DNA from: Mesostigma viride
Taxonomy: Eukaryota; Streptophyta; Mesostigmatophyceae; Mesostigmatales; Mesostigmataceae
DNA length: 64,000 bases
Assembly: GCA_009746045.1 (NCBI GenBank)
Contig: RPFO01000819.1
Location: 1,024,108 to 1,088,107, forward strand
Reading direction: 5' to 3'
Positions 10,861-20,725 of the stretch are shown here, in pieces; position 1 is the first letter of the stretch; each line of letters opens with the position of its first letter. The notes under the pieces are model-generated. The model was not told where the DNA came from. It did no database searches and worked only from the letters and a program-made list of their open reading frames with translations. Both the position numbers and the translations under genes were made by a program.

Positions 10861-11300
10861 TTAGCTAGCACATGGAAAACTACTACCTACAATACACATG
10901 ACATGAAGCCACCATAGCTAACAAGCCTGGGCAACGTGATCGACATAAAGGCAGGTGTTTGGTCAGTTAGCTCTTCAGTTTATAGCTCCAAGCTCCACCA
11001 ACTGCTGGACTCTCACGGATTTGTAGCAGTGTCGGCCCGCATGCCTAGTCAACGCCGGCATGAATAATCAGGACTGGAACCTCGGATGATGGCCAATGCT
11101 GAGATGTCCGCTGTCTGTGTCCACACAATCAGACATGCAAGGAGGGCAAAAAATCAACCTAGAAATGACCAACATGCGTGTGCACACACACATGCACGCA
11201 TACAAAGGAATGTCAAGCTATGGGCGAAACATGCTTCTTTCTTTTTGCCTATTCTGTTAACTTGCATGCAAATGTACACGCAAAAAGAAAACTTGGGAGG
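10861..11300. other. Interval with no recognised feature
   Basis: Short open frames only; nothing resembling a gene, RNA or mobile element. Confidence 0.4.
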
Positions 11301-11757
11301 GAGCGAGGGAGGGAGGGAGGGAGGGAGGGAGGAGTGAGTGAGTGAGTGAGTGAGTGAGTGAGTGAGGAGGAGGAGGAGGGAGGGAGGGAGGGAGGGAGGG
11401 AGGGAGGGAGGGAGGGAGGGAGGGAGGGAGGGAGGGAGGGAGGGAGGGAGGAGGAGGGAGGGAGGGAGGGAGGGAGGGAGGGAGGGAGGGAGGAGGGAGG
11501 GAGGGAGGGAGGGAGGGAGGAGGGAGGGAGGGAGGGAGGGAGGGAGGGAGGGAGGGAGGGAGGGAGGGAGGGAGGGAGGGAGGGAGGGAGGGAGGGAGGA
11601 GGGAGGGAGGGAGGGAGGGAGGGAGGGAGGGAGGGAGGGAGGGAGGGAGGGAGGGAGGGAGGGAGGGAGGGAGGGAGGAGGGAGGGAGGGAGGGAGGGAG
11701 GGAGGGAGGGAGGGAGGGAGGGAGGGAGGGAGGGAGGGAGGGAGGGAGGGAGGGAGC
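11301..11757. repeat. (GGGA)n purine array with TGAG block
   Basis: About 455 bp of GGGA units, interrupted at 11333-11366 by TGAG units and by several single-unit GGAGGA slips. All purines are on the plus strand. The EGGR-type open frames it creates are artefacts. Confidence 0.97.
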
Positions 11758-13034
11758 TCAGCCTCCAGATTCTTAGGGTCGAGTGCTTGTTAACAGCACG
11801 CTATCGACCGAGTACAGCGGGGTTGTGCCGAACATCTCGAGTGCATCCCCTGGTTGCAGGCTTATTAACCGGCCACTGCCCTTTCTCTACACACATGCGC
11901 CACCAAGCCCCATGGCATGGCGCTAAAATCTCCAGCAAAAATACTGGAATCTAGAAAATAAGGTAGTAAGTAAGCTCTCTAATAATTACCCGCGTTACTT
12001 TTTTCTAGTTACGGGGGTTGAAAGTCACAACAAGAAGACATTTTGGATGGCAGACCGCAGGCACCCCCGCACACTTATGCATCACCACATGCCCTTCAAC
12101 GAGAAGAACACCGCCTGATTCTGATAAGCGGGTTACGATCACAAAAGCGGAAAGGAATCATTAGTTCACATTGCAGTGACACTAGGCGCAGGGGCTGTAA
12201 TAACTTCGGCTCATAATGTGAACATCGGGAACGGGCCGATAAGGCTGCGTCTTCTCAACGCACATGCTATGCCGGGCGAGGAATGTGATGACGAGTACGG
12301 GCTGGCAAGTGGGGTTGTTCAGCAAGGCGAAACAAGTCTTCATGTTATTATGCGCCACTTGAACAGGAACCCAAATAAAGGTTTTGTGGGCGCAACGCCT
12401 CACCTAAGGCAGACATCCAAACGATGCCGTTGACCAACCGCTAGGGAAATCGCGAGAAGGGCCACCAGCACACCCTGCCTGCTGCTGTTCAAGCAGCAAA
12501 TTAAATGCTGCCGGGACGGGCCGGCGCGGCCATGAAATCTGCGAATCATGAGCTCGTTGTTGCAGTGGATGTCAACAGCCGGCTCCCCCCCCGCGTCGAG
12601 CACGAAAGGCGAACAGGAATTTGAAAGCAAAAGATGACGGTCGCACGTAGCAAACCTACCCGCCCCTGCGCAGCTTACAAGTTTATTCCAGGAACTGATC
12701 TTAATTACAACATATTTCGCCTTTTCGTCGTGCCGATTCAGATGTTGCACACACCGGTAAACCAGTCATCTAGTTACAAGAAGCGTAAAGAGGAATAAAT
12801 GTAGAGGGTGCCACGAACTTGAGTGCCAGCGAGCTCGAGTCTGGCTAGTAGCATCACAATTCAACGATGTCCTCCATGGTCGTGACTCGTGACTCGTCGC
12901 TCCAACTTGTGAAATTTGTGATCTAGGTAAACCTGTCACAGCTGTTTTTAATTTACGCGCCAAAGCTCGCGCCAAACATGGACACAGGCGCGTAGGGCCG
13001 TAGCTGGCGCGCAATGCTCCTCGTCGGCGCAGCG
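11758..13034. other. Interior of the 8.9-kb element, no gene seen
   Basis: About 1.3 kb of mixed sequence. The longest methionine-started frame (12176-12433, 85 codons) has no recognisable domain or neighbour support. No transposase motif was found here. Confidence 0.4.
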
Positions 13035-13150
13035 CTTTGTTGGGTGCTGAAACTGCAAGTGCGGTAATGCGCCGGACCTCCGCACTCGTCCCCGCACAAG
13101 AGTTTTCTTCATCCTGGCCCGAATAGGAGCTTCCCATACATTACCTTTCA
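13035..13150 (-). repeat. Repeat R2, right copy (inverted)
   Basis: Reverse complement of about 7455-7556: the GCACAAGAGTTTTCTTCATC and CTGGCCCGAATAGGAGCTTC landmarks match the left copy almost base for base. With R1 it shows that the 8.9-kb element has inner inverted arms as well as terminal ones. Confidence 0.8.
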
Positions 13151-13344
13151 CGCGCACCACGACCCCTTCGAGCTCTGCTATGGCGGTGGTGCCGTGGGGC
13201 CCGCATCAGACTGCGGGCCCTTATCTTCTATGGCGGTGCTGCCGTTGGACCCGAATCAGACTGCAGGCCCTTTATGCAGGCGGGCCCTTAATGCATGTCA
13301 CTTATTTATTCTTCTGCATACAAATATGAAGCAATGAAGTCGTG

Positions 13345-13655
13345 TCCTCCGGATTTTTGCATTTGCACCGTGTGCAGTTCTTGGACGTTTGGAAACATGC
13401 ATGGCATATGGCTAATGTAATCACTGACTAGCTAGACCGTTTCAGTGGTTTTTCATTTGCGGGTATTTTATCGTAAATGGTGGGAAAGCGATCGCAGCAA
13501 TGGTTCTCACCACTAGACACTCCCGGCCAGTGAAGCCCGATTAACGTCCTCATCAAGCAACCTGTTTCCGGCCCCACTGTATAGGTCATCTTAAATTCGC
13601 TCTTTGCGTAAGCCAGCCATAATTTCAATGAACAAGGCTACACATTTGCATACTC
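13345..13655 (+). repeat. Dispersed repeat R1, copy 3
   Basis: Collinear with 1822-2133. Shared blocks include TTTGCACCGTGTGCAGTTCT, GAAAGCGATCGCAGCAATGG, CACCACTAGACACTCCCGGC, CCTGTTTCCGGCCCCAC and GTAAGCCAGCCATAATTTC. It lies in the right arm of the 8.9-kb element, inverted relative to copy 2. Confidence 0.78.
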
Positions 13656-14304
13656 TTTTCTTGGTTATCGGTGTGCCTTTGTTTGAATGCAGGGGGGATC
13701 GCTGTGCCGACACAATGCGTTCAACGTGCTGGGCATCAAATGAGGGATCTGGGCGACCACCAGTGCCCGACTAGTGTCACCACTGCCTTCCGGACCTGAG
13801 GGCAAGGCTGCAGCCGGAGCTGCAGACGTATTTTCAGGGGTTAGCGCAGCCGCCAGGCTGCCTGTGTCGAGGAGCGTTTGCTCATCACATATTGCGCAAT
13901 AGCTTCGGAAAATTATATCAGCGTGTGCGTCTTAGAAAGACGAAGCGATTGTGATATTCACAGCCGAATTCGATGCCCAAACGAGAAAGTTATGATCTCC
14001 GCTGTCAGCCATGGCTACCTCGTGGCTCGCGGCTTTGATGGTACATTGGCTATATTGTATGATAACCCTATAATCCACCTTAGTGGTGCTGAGTTTTTTT
14101 TCACATTAATGACTTAATGAAATAAAGCTCATGATTTTTCTCGTGGTATACTGTTGGGGCAGGCGCAGGCGCAAGAAGTCTCCTACGGTTGACAAACACC
14201 ATATGTAGCAGGTTCACCTGACAACCATGCCAATATTTTGATGATTGAATGAATAAAGATGCTTTTCTTGTCGTTTTGCGCCTGACATTTTTGTCGGTTT
14301 AGCA
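13656..14304. other. Interval with no recognised feature
   Basis: Right arm of the 8.9-kb element between R1 and the subterminal array. Only short open frames are seen. Confidence 0.4.
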
Positions 14305-14603
14305 CTTGTGTTTTTACCACTTGTGTGCATGCTCATGTGGTATTTTTTTACCACTTTTTATCACTTCTTTGGTTTTACCACTTTTTATCACTTTTTACCA
14401 CTTGCACAAGCCTTTTACCACCACTTTACCACTTTTTACCACAAAGTGATAAAAAGTGGTAAAATATACCACTTTTTTACCACTTTTTATCACTTTATAT
14501 CACTTTTTATCACTTTTTATCACTTTTTACCACCCTTAGACCTCTTTTACCACCTCGAGGTGGTAAAAAGGTGGTAAAAAGTGATAAAAAGTGGTAAATT
14601 TAC
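14305..14603. repeat. Right subterminal array of the 8.9-kb element
   Basis: Repeated TTTTTACCAC and TTTTTATCAC units, the inverse of those at 5712-6012, with a few forward GTGATAAAAAGTGGTAAAA blocks near 14447 and 14580. It leads directly into the inverted 17-bp TIR at 14604-14620. Confidence 0.85.
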
Positions 14604-14620
14604 CACCCCCGAGTTCCTAG

Positions 14621-15868
14621 TGCAGTAGTGCGGACTGCGGAAGGCACCACCCCACCATTCCCCCTTCACCACGGGGTGTGGCAAGGTTGTGTCCTGTCTC
14701 CATACCTGTTCATTATTGTCGTGGATCGACCACGTCATGCGCCAGGCACGTGCGCGCTTTACTGCTCTTAAGGGGTTCGAGCCAGGCTAGTTGGACATCC
14801 TTAACGAGCGTGGGCACGGCGGGGTTAGCACGGGTTACCGCCTGGCTGACCTGATTTATGCGGACGACACCACCCTCATCGCGCGCCCCGAGCACATTCA
14901 GACCTGGCTGGACTGTCTGGGCCTGGATCGAGGCGAGGGCGGTGGGGTTGGAGATTATAGTGTCAAAACTGAGGCGATGGTGATTGGGGCCTCCAGTCGT
15001 CCACCGCTGCCGCGCCTGCTCGACGGGACGGAGGTCCCATTCCGTGACCGCTTCAAGCTGTTGGGGAGTTGGCTTCCTGACACTGCCGACGATGTGGACA
15101 CCCGCATCGGCCTTTCCTGGGCCAAGCTCCGTTCGCTCAATACCTACTGGCGCTCCAAGGGCCTGGGCGAGCACCGCAAGCGCATGCTCTTCAAGGTCCT
15201 CGATCGTCCTCACGGTGCTCACGTATGGCGCCGAGGCATGGACACTCACGGCAACACTGGCAGCCAAGCTAGACGGCACGGTAACCCGGATGCTCCGACA
15301 GGTCCTGAACGTAGGGTTTTCTCAGCGTCGGTCATTAGAGTCTTTGTATCACGGTATGCCTCGTATTTCGGATGAGATTAGGCAGCGTAGGATAGCATTT
15401 GTAGGACATCTTGCTCGCACCAGCCAGGTCGACACCGCCCTTGGTCTGGCCGGCCCCCAGCGGCTCGGCCAACCAGGGCGGCATATTTTGACCTGGCCTG
15501 GCCCCAAGAACATTCCTAAAAGGGTAGCGGGAAACATGCCATGACCTATACCCAGATGTTGCTGGACGACCTCGTGGTCCCAGCCCAGTTTGAGTACCGC
15601 ATCCACTCTCTCTCCCGTCTTTGGACTGCCATGCAGGACAAGACGTGGTGGAAGAAGATTAGTCATTGAACTAGGCGCACACACCAGCCCCTGTGGGCAA
15701 GCCGCCTCCCCCCATGCAAGAGGAGGAGCCGTTTTGATGAGTAGCGTAGATAGGCTTTTCTAGACTAGCTATAGCTTAGCGTTAGGTTAGTTCGATTACG
15801 CGGCTTCCTCCACAGCACCCATCCAACCTGGAATATGTGCTACATGATCTCCCAACGGAGACATGTTA
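14621..15868 (+). mobile_element. LINE family A, 3' part: RT core, C-terminal region, 3' UTR
   Basis: Continuation of the copy that stops at 5694. It resumes in frame with GVWQGCVLSPYLF, and the RT catalytic box ADLIYADDTTLIA follows near 14845. Next comes the C-terminal region typical of these elements (KTEAMVIGAS, FKLLGSWLPDTADDVDTRIG, RKRMLFKVL), whose frame breaks near 15200. HLARTSQVDTALGLAGPQRL resumes in another frame near 15410. After the KPPP-like end come the 3' UTR (gattttctagac, gcggcttcctcc) and a TTTAATTTTAATTT tail. In-frame stops near 14760-14790 and several frameshifts make it inactive. Confidence 0.88.
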
Positions 15869-15884
15869 TAATTTAATTTTAATT

Positions 15885-16008
15885 TATTTAGGTTAGTCCG
15901 ATTACGCTGGCTTCCTCCACTCCACCCATCGATCCATCCAGGAATATGTGCTACATGATCTCCCAACGGAGGCATGTTATAATTTAATTTTTAATTTTTT
16001 AATGCATG
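15885..16008 (+). repeat. Tandem second copy of the LINE A 3' tail
   Basis: The last stretch of the 3' UTR (TTAGGTTAGT, CGATTACGC, GCTTCCTCC, GAATATGTGCTACATGATCT, CGGAGGCATGTTATAA, T-rich tail) repeats immediately after the first tail. The element therefore ends in two tandem tails of about 120 bp. Confidence 0.8.
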
Positions 16009-16009
16009 T

Positions 16010-16735
16010 CCATGCCTAACGTCTATCACGTCCACGGGCGGTGGCGGCCCTGCCGCACACCGGGCCTGGGGCATGCACGCCAGGTGAGGACAAAACGTCC
16101 AGGCTCGGGGCGGGCTTGGTGCCAGCTAGTCTATCTGATGTGTCTACCTGATATGTGCGGGCCAGGTGCCCGGCCCGGCTAGGCCCAGGCCGGCCTGTGC
16201 CTAAGAATGTGGGAAACATAGGGCAAATCAGCGCGCTTACATACAACTTCCTCATTACTAATGTGCATGCAAACCAAAGGGGATATTAAGGGCCGTGTGC
16301 AGCATCTTGGTGACGTTGCCGTCAAGTCGTTGCTCTAGCTCCTGCGCCAGTGCCCAGGTCTCGGTGCCGCACATAGGCCAGGATCGTCAGAATAACGACC
16401 GTGACGAGGTACGTCACGCTTGACGATCCGGGGTAGGGCGGGGCTGCTCCACCAGCGGCGGTGGTCATGGAGTTGCCCCCACGCCATGCCTATCCGTGTC
16501 GTCAGGTCGTCCTCGCAGTCGGGAGGCCAACTGCCGAGCAACTTGAAGCGGCCTGAAGTAGGGTAGTTGACCTCGGTGTCGGTCGTCTAAGCCTTTCGTT
16601 TAAGTGGCCAGCCGGAGCGGCTGCTTAGGTTTTAGCATGCATGAGCGAATTGAGGCGGAGTGGGGGCGGGGGCCCGGCCATGCATGCCGAGAGCCAGGGC
16701 CTCCGTTTTGGGGCTAATTTCTAGACCCCAACATC
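16010..16735 (-). mobile_element. LINE family B fragment, post-RT region (reverse strand)
   Basis: On the minus strand the segment encodes pieces matching the family B copy at 27170-27730: LGSWPPDCEDDLTTRIGMAW, HDHRRWWS.PALPRIVKRD, an EALALGM-like stretch near 16700, and a PGTWPA-like end near 16160. Frames are broken, and parts between about 16250 and 16330 are missing or rearranged. It is a dead copy. Confidence 0.75.
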
Positions 16736-16915
16736 ATAATAGACGTTATTCAACTGTAAGCCCCCTAAAAAGCACTAAAAACAGGGGCACCGAATAATAT
16801 TGAAGACTTACCTGATACTCACCGAATTATTTGGCACTAGTGGCACCGTTAAAAACCCCAACGGATACCGGATACCGAATAACAAATAAGTGAACACAGA
16901 ATCCGGGCGCCGGTT

Positions 16916-17082
16916 GAGCGAGAACAATGGTGAGTGGGTTGGACTGGGAGCCAGAAAGCTTCTTTTCCAGACCCGTTTAGTAGCTTTTTGGCCGGGAAGT
17001 CATGCATATCCAGGACTGTGTCATGTGCGTAACTTTTCCGATGTTGCGTTTTAGCCGTGGCCAATTATACTGGCAGATGCAT
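16916..17082 (+). repeat. Dispersed repeat R3, copy 1
   Basis: This matches 28264-28440 in the same orientation: GAGTGGGTTGG, CTGGGAGCC, TTTTCCAG.CCCGTTTAG, TCATGTGCGTAACTTTTCCG and TATACTGGC are shared landmarks. It is unassigned. Both copies lie next to LINE B fragments. Confidence 0.7.
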
Positions 17083-17339
17083 CTTGACAAGTGCTACACA
17101 CTTGCTTGCAGCTGTCAGAAAAAAATTGAAAAAATACCAGGATTTTTCTTGAATATTCTGTAGGATGTAAGGGGTCCGTCCACCAAGTTTCAGACTGAAA
17201 ATTCTGTATCTTCTGTGCCTGCCATGTGTGTCGATCAGATTACAACGCGATACATCGCAACTGTAAAAAAAAAAAAGCTGTAAAAAAAAACGGGTCAGCT
17301 CTGTATTATTGTTCTCCGTGACTCCCCAACCGGAGCGGG

Positions 17340-17625
17340 TGTATAATGAATGAATGAATGAATTGATTAATGATTAATTTACACGTGACTGAGTACGTCA
17401 TGTGAGCGTAAGTCCTTAGTGGGATGGGAATGGGATGGCATGGATGATGCTAGCTATCTAGTTCCTATTACAGGGTTGCGGGCACCACGGCCTGAATCGC
17501 TATGAATGCCAAACTGGGCCACTCGCGGAGCCCCCACTGACTTGGGGGTGGTCTCCTTCATCACTACCTGCCACCTATCGTTGCAAGCCATCTGACGTCT
17601 TGGGGAGACGTCAACAGACGGTCCA
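17340..17625 (-). mobile_element. LINE family B, 3' end fragment (reverse strand)
   Basis: The minus strand reads the family B C-terminus: a KETTPK-type motif, then PRVAQFGIHSDSGRGA near 17470-17550. A 3' UTR with CATCCCACTAAGGACTTACG follows and ends leftwards in a (CATT)n tail at 17342-17360. Confidence 0.75.
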
Positions 17626-18015
17626 CTATATATCTTAATTGGGGAATCCAGTGCTCCGTGGTCCCCCAACGGGAACGTGCACGAGACTAATGAACCAATT
17701 TAGAACTAGTCGGAGGAGCACCTGAATGTGAAAAGCATGATGCTGCTTGAGCTGCCATGTGTTTTGTCTCACCTAAGTTGTGAGCAGTGAAGCAGCAACC
17801 ACCTGGAACCACTCCCAACTTCTGGCAACAGTCATGTAGCAAACATTCTTTAGTTTCCTCCCAGGAATTAGTCGGCTCAAAAACCTGGTACATAATGTCA
17901 TGGCAATGACTGCCACAGCTGCGATGCCTGCGAGATCAGCCAACACACTCCTGCCCACAATGCATATCTACGCATACCAGAAAAGGCACATCAACGCCCT
18001 TAAACACACTTCATC
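17626..18015. other. 3' flank of the LRR gene, nothing recognised
   Basis: Downstream region of the minus-strand LRR gene. I see no second gene and no clear polyadenylation motif immediately after the stop codon. Confidence 0.4.
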
Positions 18016-19725
18016 TCAGCAATGGACCCGACAGCCCTTGGCCATGACCCCTTCCAGTATGACCCGCGCCATCCCCTGATAACCCTCTGCAGATAACTGC
18101 TCCAGCTGCGTAGCCCTCTCCCCCGCCTCCTTTATACTCTCCACTGTCACCCGGGGGCAGCGCGAGACCCCCAGCACACGCAGCCCTCGGCACCTCTCGG
18201 CCACCGCCACGACGCTAGCCCCCGTCACACCCGTCCGGTCCACCACCAGCACCTGCAGGGTGGCCGCGCACGCGTCCGCCAGCAGGGAAACGCTGGCGTC
18301 CGTGACCCCGCCGCACCCTGGCAGGTAGAGCCTGGCCAAAGTGGGACAGTTTTCCGCAACTGCCATTATGCCCTCATCTGTCACGCGTGCGCACCCGCCC
18401 ACGTTGAGGTACCGCAGCTGCGCGCACGTGTGGCCGATCGCCTTTATGCCGTCATCTGACACGCCAGCACACTCTCTCACGTCCAGGTGGGTCAAGCCAC
18501 CACATCGTGCGGCCAGCATGGCGAGACTCGTGTCCTCGAGCATCGGGGAATCAGCGAGAGCCAGGTGTGCCAGCTGCGGGCATGAGACGGCCAGTTTTGC
18601 GACCACCTCGGACGATATCGGCCCGCAGCGCGAGGCATCCAGCTGCAGCAGCCCGGGGCAGTGCTGCGCCACCGCACGTATGCTGGCACCTGACACGTGC
18701 CGGCACCCTGCGACCACTAACCTCCGCAACCGTGGGCACCTCTTGGCCACGAGGCTGATCCCGTCATCCGTCACCCGCACGCACGCGGCCACGTTCAGCT
18801 CCTCGAGCGCGGGGCAGTGAAGAGCAATGGAACGAAGCCCTGCGTCCGTGGCGCCGCGGCAGAGCGCGATATTTAGCACGGAAAGGGTGTCATAACGGGC
18901 GGCCGCGTGTTTGAGGATGTCGTCCACCGCAATTGAGGAACGCCATCCGTGCGCTGCGATGCTGGTGGCGCCACCAATGTTGCCGCCACCGCCGCCAATA
19001 CTGCCGGCGCCACTGTTACCCCCACCAATGCCGCTGCTGCTGCTGCCGCCATTGCTGCCGCTGTCTTTGGTGCGGCTGATGGTGCTGTTATGATTCTTGT
19101 TGTTGTTGATGCCGTTGTTGCTGCTGTTGCTGATGCTGCCATCTGCCACGCTGCTAGAATCCTCGTCCGCACCCCCCCCCTCGCTCCCACCGCCACCCCA
19201 TCGCGGGGGCGCCAGGCTGAGCGCCCTGACCCCTGGGCAGCTCTGCACCATCCACAGCAGTGTGGGCGCGGCCCCCGCGCTGACATCTGGCAGCTCGTCG
19301 GTGTCCAGGCTCACGATCGTCTCCAATGATTCGTCGCAAGCGGCCCGGAACGCGCGGCCAAGACGGCGCAGCCGCACGCGATGCCAGGGCGCCAGGCGGG
19401 ACATGATGAGGGCGGCCGCGGGTGAGATGGAGATCACGTCTTGGAGGGTCGGCGGGGAAGCTCCGACAACGCCATTACCACCCACAGCGTCGCCGCTCGC
19501 TGATGATGCGGCGGCCGCGGTCGCACTGACCTCGTCGACCATCATGCGTGCCAGCTGCGCGTCATCCGCTGACGTCATGTCGTTGGAGCGCATGAGGCGC
19601 AGGATGTTCTGCAGTGACATCATCTGGTCGGGCGACGCTGACGTCAGCGACTCGACGCGCAGCCGCTCCAGCATGCTGGCCAGCTCGCCCGCGCCGCCCT
19701 CGGATGATGTCATCGATGACATCAT
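18016..19725 (-). CDS. LRR protein, AMN1/cysteine-containing type, F-box-like N-half
   Basis: An intronless gene of 569 residues. The first in-frame ATG (19725) begins MMSSMTSSEGG; a TTG two codons upstream is not needed. Residues about 85-140 hold an F-box-like hydrophobic pattern (ISPAAALIMSRLAPWHRVRL, then RRLGRAFRAAC), followed by a Gly/Ser/Asn-rich linker (about 180-270). The C-terminal half has ten consecutive repeats of about 26 residues of the LRR_CC type, for example LEELNVAACVRVTDDGI and LRYLNVGGCARVTDEGIMAV, with the conserved CP at repeat ends. Proteins of this family often present substrates to SCF ubiquitin ligases; here the F-box is weak, so that role is inference. Neighbours are transposons, so context gives no functional hint. 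Coding is solid; the exact partner is unknown. Confidence 0.88.
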   Translation of the reverse strand: MMSSMTSSEGGAGELASMLERLRVESLTSASPDQMMSLQNILRLMRSNDMTSADDAQLARMMVDEVSATAAAASSASGDAVGGNGVVGASPPTLQDVISISPAAALIMSRLAPWHRVRLRRLGRAFRAACDESLETIVSLDTDELPDVSAGAAPTLLWMVQSCPGVRALSLAPPRWGGGGSEGGGADEDSSSVADGSISNSSNNGINNNKNHNSTISRTKDSGSNGGSSSSGIGGGNSGAGSIGGGGGNIGGATSIAAHGWRSSIAVDDILKHAAARYDTLSVLNIALCRGATDAGLRSIALHCPALEELNVAACVRVTDDGISLVAKRCPRLRRLVVAGCRHVSGASIRAVAQHCPGLLQLDASRCGPISSEVVAKLAVSCPQLAHLALADSPMLEDTSLAMLAARCGGLTHLDVRECAGVSDDGIKAIGHTCAQLRYLNVGGCARVTDEGIMAVAENCPTLARLYLPGCGGVTDASVSLLADACAATLQVLVVDRTGVTGASVVAVAERCRGLRVLGVSRCPRVTVESIKEAGERATQLEQLSAEGYQGMARVILEGVMAKGCRVHC

Positions 19726-19731
19726 CAGCAA

Positions 19732-20725
19732 GACTGCCAGTAGTTGCCCTTGGTGTTGGTCTGCTGAGCGTGTTTTACCTGTCCTCAGGGGTCGCTTGGT
19801 ACCACGGCACTACTGATCCTTGGTGGTGGGTGGGTAACCCGTTGGGTGGGTGTGCAGCAGCAGAATAACAAAACTCTATGGGACCAGTAACCCTTGGTTG
19901 GCAGGCACTGATTGTCCTTGGCAGTGGGCGGGTGGGAACCTGGCTGTCCCCGTCCCTTGCAAGCTGCGCTGCTGATTGTCTTGCGTTACTCTATGGTGTT
20001 ACTGTATTGTGTTATTGTACTGTATTACTAAATGAAATGGTGTTTGCTGCTTTCTCTTGCTTGTCATTGACCTGTGTCAGTATTATGCTGGATGCGCCGG
20101 ATGTCCCAGATGTGCCGGATGTGCTAGATGTGCACTCCCACGGTCCCCAAGACGCCAGGGTGGTGCGGTGCCCCAACCGACCGCGTGCGGGGGGATTAAG
20201 GCTCCGGCCGACACGTGTGGATGGATGATCGCCCAAGCCGATGTGTGTGGGATTGTGATTAGCCTGCACGGGAGCGTGCACACTGCAAGCGCACACACCG
20301 CACGCCCACACACCACACACCGCAAGCAGAGAGTCAACAAACGGAAGTACATGTCAGGGTTTTCTGCAACATCCTTCAGGGCGTTCTGCAACATTCGAGG
20401 AGGAAGGAGAAGCATTGGGCCAGCACGTCAAGTGCCTACCTACCACATGCTGCAAGACCAGGTATTGCCACACGATAACCAGGTATGCCACACTATGTTG
20501 CATGTGTCAGCTCAAACTTCCCGTAAACCGACATGCTGTTATACGGACCCTAATCCAGGGCAACTCGAGCCATTGACCCGCGACCACGGCTGCACGCATA
20601 TAATTATTTTAGATCGGTAGCAATCCACTGCATTAACAGCGGAGCGACTGTGCCTGCAAGGCTCACCCCTTGCTGAGCCAAGGGGCTAGATTCTTCCGCG
20701 TAAGAGGAGGGATTAAATTTAAGGT
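19732..20725. other. 5' flank of the LRR gene, nothing recognised
   Basis: About 1 kb upstream of the LRR gene, expected to hold its promoter. A short run of GTGCCGGAT-like units lies near 20090-20130. No other feature could be supported. Confidence 0.4.

Larger units (their letters stand above)
5695..14620. mobile_element. 8.9-kb TIR element inserted inside the LINE A RT gene
   Basis: Both ends carry the perfect 17-bp inverted repeat CTAGGAACTCGGGGGTG (5695-5711 and, inverted, 14604-14620). Inside each TIR is about 300 bp of subterminal repeats built from GGTAAAAAGTG and GTGATAAAAAG units, inverted relative to each other. Removing exactly 5695-14620 fuses LYEGSQAH to AVVRTAEG..GVWQGCVLSPYLF in one RT frame, so the boundaries are well supported and there is no obvious target-site duplication. 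The interior holds repeats R1 and R2 in inverted pairs, LINE A and B fragments and a GGGA array. I found no transposase. It is a non-autonomous or decayed element of unknown superfamily. Confidence 0.8.

Noticed and set aside
11358-11954. EGGR-repeat protein
   Set aside because: Translation of the GGGA array.
12176-12433. 85-codon open frame
   Set aside because: An overlapping antisense frame of similar length, no motif and no splice context; likely chance.
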